Assembly (NCBI GenBank): GCA_016932235.1 | Contig: JAFGDF010000053.1 | Span: 1 to 8,913 of the forward strand | Direction: 5' to 3' | Length of the DNA: 8,913 nucleotides | From: Deltaproteobacteria bacterium | GTDB lineage: Bacteria; Desulfobacterota; DSM-4660; Desulfatiglandales; HGW-15 | In this document: positions 5,437-8,913 of the stretch, piece by piece | How the letters are laid out: each line of letters opens with the position of its first letter | How positions within the stretch are numbered: the stretch's first letter is position 1 | Notes under the pieces: model-generated | Databases searched by the model: none | Seen by the model: only the letters and a program-made list of their open reading frames with translations | Told to the model about the DNA's origin: nothing | Made by a program: the position numbers and the translations under genes

Positions 5437-7155
5437 ATGGCACTTTCAAGCGCACTATTTTCAGGGATCAGCGGTTTAAGCAACCTGGGCAATGCTATGC
5501 AGATCATCGGTGATAACATAGCAAACGTGAACACAGTCGGATTCAAGGGGAGCACCTTTACATTTCAGGACCTCCTCAGCCAGGCGATGTTTACAAGGGC
5601 CGGGACATCGCAGGTTGGAAGAGGCACCGCACTTGCGGACATCTACGCCACATTTGAGCAGGGTTCCTTTGAATCCACCGGGAATAACACTGATCTGGCC
5701 ATCGGAGGAGACGGATTTTTTGCGGTAAGGGAATCAACAAATTCCAGTCTTTATTATACCAGGGCCGGAAACTTCCGATTCGATAAGGACGGCAACCTGG
5801 TCAATCCCGAAGGATATGTTGTTCAGGGCTGGGCCGTGGATGCCAGCGGAAATATTACCGGATCGACCACGGATATTTCCATGACATCCTTTACTTCCCA
5901 GCCACAGGCAACCGATGATATCACCATAATAACCAACGTGGACAAGGACAAGACCAGTAATTCCTCCATCCTTTCCTCCGCCTGGGATGGAACTTCCAGC
6001 CCTCCGATAACCTCATCGAGTTATGAATATCAATCGACCGTCAAGGCCTATGATTCCCTGGGAAGCACCCATGATGTCACCGTATATTACGACAAGACAT
6101 CGGGCGCCGAATGGGACTATATTATTACGTGCAATCCGAGTGAAGACCTCAGAAGCGGAATTACCAATACAAAGGCCGCCGGTCTCCTGGCAAGGGGAAA
6201 GATAACCTTTAATGAAGGCAGCGGTGCCATAACCAGTCTGAGCATGAGCCGGCTTAGCAATTATACACCAGCATCCGGGGCAACCGATCAGGTGGTACAA
6301 TGTACGGCGGCAGGGGGGGCGCTTGGCACCACCGATGCGGTTGTTGTCGTAAATAATCCCGACGCATTGACAAATGCTGCGGCAACCGCCGGCAGTCCCC
6401 TGGTCCTTTCCTTTGACGGAACTAATTGGAGTGCCGGCGGCGGTGAGACAATTGTAGATAATAGTTCTACCAAGGTAAGTGTCAACCTCGGCGGAATATC
6501 ATCAGCAGCTGATATAACGGTTGATCTCGAAAATATCGCGGTTGCCGGTGATTCCATAACCCTGACCCTTGTAGGATCTGATGACTGGACAGTCCTGACG
6601 ACCGCCAATGATATAAACACTGAAGGCTATTTTGAGTTCCAGGCGGATTTCCTCGGCGGTGCCGCTACCACACAGGATATCGCCTTTAACATCGGTACAC
6701 GATGGAACGGTACTTCCTTCGCCCCTGATTCGCTGGCCACTACCCAGTACGCAAGCGCATCGACAACGGTATTCCAGTCCGCCGACGGATACGGTGCTGG
6801 CGCTCTCCAGGGGGTTGATGTGGATGTGGAAGGACTGATTACCGGTGTCTATTCCAATGGTCAGGTCCTTCCCCTTTACCGTATAGCCCTTGCAAAATTC
6901 CAGAGTCTCCAGGGGCTTCATAAAGAGGGTGGAAACCTTTACAGGGCCACAAGACAGAGCGGTCCCGCCACCACCAGTCTTCCGGGAACAAACGGGCTCG
7001 GCAACATAGCACCCAATTCTCTGGAACAGTCCAATGTGGATATAGCAAATGAGTTTGTGAGGATGATTACCACTCAGAGGGGCTTCCAGGCAAACTCCAA
7101 AATCATAACAGTTACGGACCAGATGCTGTCGGAACTTATAAACCTGAAACGTTAG
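5437..7155 (+). CDS. flgE: Flagellar hook protein FlgE
   Basis: FlgE is the subunit of the universal-joint hook outside the cell. The N-terminal rod-type helix (MALSSALFSGISGLSNLGNA, 1-20) leads into the family signature DNIANVNTVGFKGS (26-39). The C-terminal helix has the matching block NVDIANEFVRMITTQRGFQA and ends ITVTDQMLSELINLKR. The FQQG-type segment FEQGSFESTGNNTDLAIGGDGFFAV (about 75-100) is the usual flagellar basal-body/hook domain. At 572 residues it is about 170 longer than Salmonella FlgE. The extra length is in the Thr/Ser/Ala/Gly-rich middle (about 160-440), the surface-exposed, fast-evolving part. An AGGA-type ribosome-binding site within GGGAGGA (5425-5431) precedes the ATG. 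The 87 bases after flgD show no promoter. The length and C-terminus separate it from FlgF and FlgG. Confidence 0.96.
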   Translation: MALSSALFSGISGLSNLGNAMQIIGDNIANVNTVGFKGSTFTFQDLLSQAMFTRAGTSQVGRGTALADIYATFEQGSFESTGNNTDLAIGGDGFFAVRESTNSSLYYTRAGNFRFDKDGNLVNPEGYVVQGWAVDASGNITGSTTDISMTSFTSQPQATDDITIITNVDKDKTSNSSILSSAWDGTSSPPITSSSYEYQSTVKAYDSLGSTHDVTVYYDKTSGAEWDYIITCNPSEDLRSGITNTKAAGLLARGKITFNEGSGAITSLSMSRLSNYTPASGATDQVVQCTAAGGALGTTDAVVVVNNPDALTNAAATAGSPLVLSFDGTNWSAGGGETIVDNSSTKVSVNLGGISSAADITVDLENIAVAGDSITLTLVGSDDWTVLTTANDINTEGYFEFQADFLGGAATTQDIAFNIGTRWNGTSFAPDSLATTQYASASTTVFQSADGYGAGALQGVDVDVEGLITGVYSNGQVLPLYRIALAKFQSLQGLHKEGGNLYRATRQSGPATTSLPGTNGLGNIAPNSLEQSNVDIANEFVRMITTQRGFQANSKIITVTDQMLSELINLKR

Positions 7156-7324
7156 ACACTATGGTAAGCGCTGAGATACCGGCTTACGGAAAAAAGACTT
7201 ATTCTCAATAGATCGAGGATAATACAATCCGGCGTAAGGCTTATGGCGCAGGTTGCAGGGAAAAGATCTTTAGTCTTAAACAGTTCCATAGATTGACCCT
7301 GCTCCTTGAGCCATGCATCTCTGT

Positions 7325-7346
7325 CAGCCGAAGAGACTCGCTTTAT
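7325..7346 (+). repeat. Left direct repeat flanking the composite element
   Basis: This 22-base stretch, containing CTCGCTTTAT, matches 7991-8012 at 19 of 22 positions in the same orientation. The pair brackets the composite repeat region. Confidence 0.65.
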
Positions 7347-7397
7347 CTTATATATCTTCGATCATGACAATTTTTTTGACGGGACGATTTTTTAATA

Positions 7398-7497
7398 ATC
7401 GAATATCGAACAGCCGAGTTACGAGTTTCGAATTTGGTTCTTATTCATAATTCGTCACTCGTCATCCGATTGTTCGTCATTCGTAATTCAATTATTC
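7398..7497. repeat. ATTCGTCA-rich low-complexity block
   Basis: TTCGTCA occurs at 7451-7457 and 7474-7480, with related CTCGTCAT and TTCGTAATTC between and after. TTACGAGTTTCGAA (7419-7432) is an imperfect reverse complement of 7473-7486 (11 of 14). The block sits where the first foldback copy has no counterpart, which suggests an insertion or local expansion. Confidence 0.6.
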
Positions 7498-7656
7498 ACA
7501 GCTAATAGTATCTATCTTGCGGGTAGCCCGTGCCCTGGTTTTTAAAGGTTTAGTTACTTCCTGCTGATAGCAGCCGGTCATGATAATAAATACTTCGGTT
7601 GCCACAAGAAATGAATAGGAACCGCCAAGGCGCCAAGGCCGCGAAGAGAGAATAAT

Positions 7657-7687
7657 TTTTCATTTGCCGGGTAACGGCAAATGAAAA
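7657..7687. repeat. Perfect 13-bp hairpin
   Basis: TTTTCATTTGCCG (7657-7669) and CGGCAAATGAAAA (7675-7687) are exact reverse complements with a 5-base loop GGTAA. It is just inside the left arm of the MITE-like element. There is no downstream T-run, so a terminator role is doubtful. Confidence 0.8.
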
Positions 7688-7693
7688 TACTCA

Positions 7694-7710
7694 TCCTGCC
7701 TACGGCAGGA
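7694..7710. repeat. REP-like TCCTGCC-TAC-GGCAGGA hairpin
   Basis: Seven-base perfect arms with a three-base TAC loop. It has the same build (GC-rich arms, three-base loop) as the hairpins between fliK and flgD. Confidence 0.7.
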
Positions 7711-7802
7711 GAAAAACAAATAAATAACTATCAATTGTCCTTACCTCTGCTCAGCGCAACAAGATTCTGATAAATAATCAAAACGCCCGAAGGGCTGAGT
7801 TA

Positions 7803-7839
7803 TTTACTGATCATGAATGTTTCTTGCATGATCAGTAAA
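7803..7839. repeat. Perfect 13-bp hairpin near the right end of the MITE-like element
   Basis: TTTACTGATCATG (7803-7815) pairs exactly with CATGATCAGTAAA (7827-7839) around an 11-base loop. On the + strand the stem is followed by A residues, not T. Read on the minus strand it is preceded, not followed, by T residues, so it does not form a standard terminator in either direction. Confidence 0.8.
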
Positions 7840-7990
7840 AAAATAAAACCTCTTAGCGATCTTTGCGTCTTGGCGGTTAAACCCTTCAATCCTAAAAAGC
7901 TTTTTTAGACAAAAGTGCCCCGAAATATTTGAACACATCCTCCTGATCAGATAGATATCGGTCTGAAGAAATTGCCGTCACCGGAATAAT

Positions 7991-8012
7991 CAACCGCAGA
8001 GGCTCGCTTTAT
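7991..8012 (+). repeat. Right direct repeat flanking the composite element
   Basis: Matches 7325-7346 at 19 of 22 positions in direct orientation. It lies just outside the last block shared with the fliI/fliJ element. Confidence 0.65.
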
Positions 8013-8059
8013 GTCATCTCTCCAATCGAGCCAATCTTCTCCAGAGACATTCTTTCTCC

Positions 8060-8175
8060 CGTCAATAGCCAATATATTGACGCTGAAACCACAAAAATAG
8101 CTCAAAATTCAACGTCAACATGTTGACGACTCCTTATTGTCAACTAAATTTTTAATCTTCCTGTCATTAATTGAG
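8060..8175. promoter_or_regulatory. Cluster of GTCA/TGAC palindromes, probable enhancer (UAS) sites for a FleQ-type activator
   Basis: GTCAACATGTTGAC (8114-8127) is a perfect palindrome, extending to CGTCAACATGTTGACG (8113-8128). GCCAATATATTGAC (8068-8081) matches the Pseudomonas FleQ box GTCANTAAATTGAC, as I remember it, at 12 of 14 positions, and an upstream GTCAAT (8061-8066) makes a wider inverted repeat with it. GTCAACTAAATT (8139-8150) and GTCATTAATTGAG (8163-8175) are further near-matches. The sites lie about 180-290 bases upstream of the predicted motA start point, the usual range for sigma-54 enhancer sites. The palindromes are directly visible; the regulator is inferred. Confidence 0.55.
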
Positions 8176-8322
8176 AAAATTATAAAGGCATATGAAACAT
8201 TATTTTCCATCATTCAGTTGAATACGGGAACTTAGTGTTATCAAGTACTTAGTGAACTTCCTGACACTGTTCTACAACAGGCTGAATGCTTTTTATGAGT
8301 TCATTATCAATATCTTCTTATC

Positions 8323-8338
8323 TGGCACAGAGGTTGCT
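8323..8338 (+). promoter_or_regulatory. Sigma-54 (RpoN) promoter of motA
   Basis: TGGCAC-AGAGG-TTGCT fits the consensus with exactly 10 bases between the -24 GG (8324-8325) and -12 GC (8336-8337). The predicted start point is near 8349, giving a leader of about 38 bases to the motA ATG. It shares the full TGGCACAG start and TTGCT end with the fliK promoter. Confidence 0.88.
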
Positions 8339-8386
8339 TTAATCAGTTGTGGATTTTCTGAGATCAACAACAGGAGATTTTCGAAA

Positions 8387-8913
8387 ATGGACATCGCAAC
8401 CGTAGTGGGCATTATTACTGCATTCAGCCTGGTTGTTACCGCCATCATGTTTGGGGGGCATGTTTCAATGTTTATCAATATCCCCTCCCTTATGATAGTC
8501 ATTGGTGGTACCCTGGGCTCTACCATGGTTAATTATCCCCTGCCGGACATCTTTAAGGTAATGAAGGTGGTTAAAAATGCCTTTTTTATCAAGCCTTTTA
8601 CATCCAAGGAACTGATTAATGATTTTGTTTCTCTCGCCGGAACCGCCAGAAGAGAAGGTATCCTGGCCCTGGAAACGGCCTTAAACGATATTAATGATGA
8701 TTTCATGAAAAAAGGACTCCAGCTGTCAGTCGACGGTCTTGAACCTCTTTCCATCAAAGATATCCTGGATACGGAGATAGTTAACATAAAGGACAGGCAT
8801 AAACTCGGGGCCGAAATCTTCACCACACTGGGGACATTTGCTCCAGCGCTGGGCATGATCGGCACACTGATCGGCCTGGTACAGATGCTCCAGACAATGG
8901 AGGACCCCAGCAC
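8387..8913 (+). CDS. motA: Flagellar stator protein MotA/PomA (3' end cut by window)
   Basis: MotA forms the ring of the ion-driven stator around a MotB dimer in the inner membrane and turns the rotor through FliG. The frame runs off the window after 175 codons of an expected 250 or so. Visible are TM1 (about 4-22), TM2 (about 33-50, IPSLMIVIGGTLGST), the cytoplasmic loop with the torque residues Arg88, Arg89, Glu90 and Glu96 (TARREGILALE), and the start of TM3 with the signature FAPALGMIGTLIGLV including Pro153. This spacing resembles the PomA type (Vibrio R88/E96) more than E. coli MotA, but the coupling ion cannot be decided without TM4 and MotB. AGGAG (8372-8376) lies 10 bases before the ATG. 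It has its own sigma-54 promoter and is separated from flgE by 1.23 kb, so it starts a new transcription unit. Confidence 0.95.
   Translation, partial: MDIATVVGIITAFSLVVTAIMFGGHVSMFINIPSLMIVIGGTLGSTMVNYPLPDIFKVMKVVKNAFFIKPFTSKELINDFVSLAGTARREGILALETALNDINDDFMKKGLQLSVDGLEPLSIKDILDTEIVNIKDRHKLGAEIFTTLGTFAPALGMIGTLIGLVQMLQTMEDPS

Larger units (their letters stand above)
7620..7878. mobile_element. MITE-like element bounded by CCGCCAAG inverted repeats
   Basis: The left arm 7620-7648 begins AACCGCCAAGGCGCCAAGG. The right arm 7850-7878 reads AACCGCCAAGACGCAAAG on the other strand; 24 of 29 positions pair. The 259-bp unit has no coding capacity but carries several strong internal hairpins. CCGCCAAG(A/G)CGCCAAG arms of this kind are a familiar dispersed repeat in many bacterial genomes. 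It lies inside the second foldback copy, so it probably inserted later. Confidence 0.7.
7360..7982. mobile_element. Second member of the fliI/fliJ foldback family, interrupted by other repeats
   Basis: Four blocks recur in the same order and orientation as in the element before fliJ. GATCATGAC plus a T-rich tract and ACGGG (7360-7384) matches 1090-1114 at 20 of 25. A block containing GGTTTTTAAAGGTTTA (7530-7552) matches 1146-1168 at 21 of 23. A 23-base block starting CCCCGAAATATTTGAACAC (7918-7940) occurs as the exact reverse complement of 1380-1402 and overlaps in kind with 1448-1466. GCCGTCACC (7974-7982) equals 1515-1523. As in the first copy, the two ends are related in inverted orientation (ATGAC-AATTT at left, GTGACGGCAATTT on the opposite strand at right). 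The longer inner spacing is explained by an ATTCG-rich block and a MITE-like insertion. There is no transposase. Confidence 0.65.
7156..8386. other. 1.23-kb gene-free region between flgE and motA, made of nested repeats and a promoter zone
   Basis: I find no supportable coding sequence on either strand. From 7156 to about 7320 I see nothing beyond weak inverted repeats (GTAAGC 7164-7169 with GCTTAC 7182-7187; GCAGGG 7255-7260 with CCCTGC 7297-7302) and no convincing terminator after flgE. From 7325 to 8012 lies a composite repeat region. From about 8060 to 8175 lies a cluster of GTCA/TGAC palindromes. A repeated ACTTAGTG (8230-8237 and 8247-8254) follows, then the motA promoter. Confidence 0.8.

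Noticed and set aside
6324..6338. Sigma-54-like TGGCACCACCGATGC within flgE
   Set aside because: Spacing fits, but the -12 element is ATGC rather than TTGC, and it is inside coding sequence with no gene start downstream.
7164..7187. GTAAGC...GCTTAC stem just after flgE as an intrinsic terminator
   Set aside because: Only six base pairs with a 12-base loop, followed by A residues rather than T.
7398..7497. CRISPR-like array in the ATTCGTCA-rich block
   Set aside because: Units are short, irregular and partly inverted; there are no uniform spacers and no cas genes.
8123..8150. TTGACG with a 16-base spacer to TAAATT as a sigma-70 promoter for motA
   Set aside because: The TTGACG is half of a palindrome, the -10 match is only four of six, and a far better sigma-54 promoter lies closer to motA.

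Overview
The window is a stretch of a flagellar gene cluster, all on the + strand: end of fliI, fliJ, a motE-like gene, fliK, flgD, flgE and the start of motA. This order, the Na+/H+ stator-type MotA, the MotE-like protein between fliJ and fliK, the sigma-54 promoters and the repeat types (GAAATC arrays, CCGCCAAG inverted repeats, four-helix-bundle gene relic) suggest a deltaproteobacterium (Desulfobacterota) of moderate GC. The species cannot be named from the sequence.

Layout. 1-1025: 3' part of fliI (export ATPase). 1026-1589: a 564-base gap between fliI and fliJ, filled by a roughly 550-bp imperfect inverted-repeat (foldback) element with an internally deleted four-helix-bundle gene relic. 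1590-2590: fliJ and motE, overlapping. 2591-2772: a non-coding leader with a near-perfect sigma-54 promoter in front of fliK. 2773-7155: fliK, flgD and flgE, the hook-building module (length ruler, cap scaffold, hook subunit); a REP-like GC-rich hairpin pair lies between fliK and flgD. 7156-8386: a 1.23-kb region without genes that holds a relative of the first foldback element, invaded by an ATTCG-rich low-complexity block and a CCGCCAAG-bounded MITE-like element, then a cluster of GTCA/TGAC palindromes and a second sigma-54 promoter. 8387-8913: 5' part of motA (stator).

How it works together. FliI and FliJ energise export. FliK measures the hook, FlgD caps it and FlgE polymerises into it. 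MotA, with a MotB presumably beyond the window edge, drives rotation. The two sigma-54 promoters (before fliK and before motA) suggest hook genes and stator genes form two separately started, middle-class transcription units. The palindromes 180-290 bases upstream of the motA promoter resemble boxes of a FleQ-type activator and fit the usual place for enhancer sites.

The main unexplained feature is the pair of related, gene-free elements placed exactly at the two unit boundaries (fliI/fliJ and flgE/motA). They share at least four motifs in the same order and orientation. The simplest reading is a family of decayed non-autonomous mobile elements; a role at the boundaries is possible but not shown.
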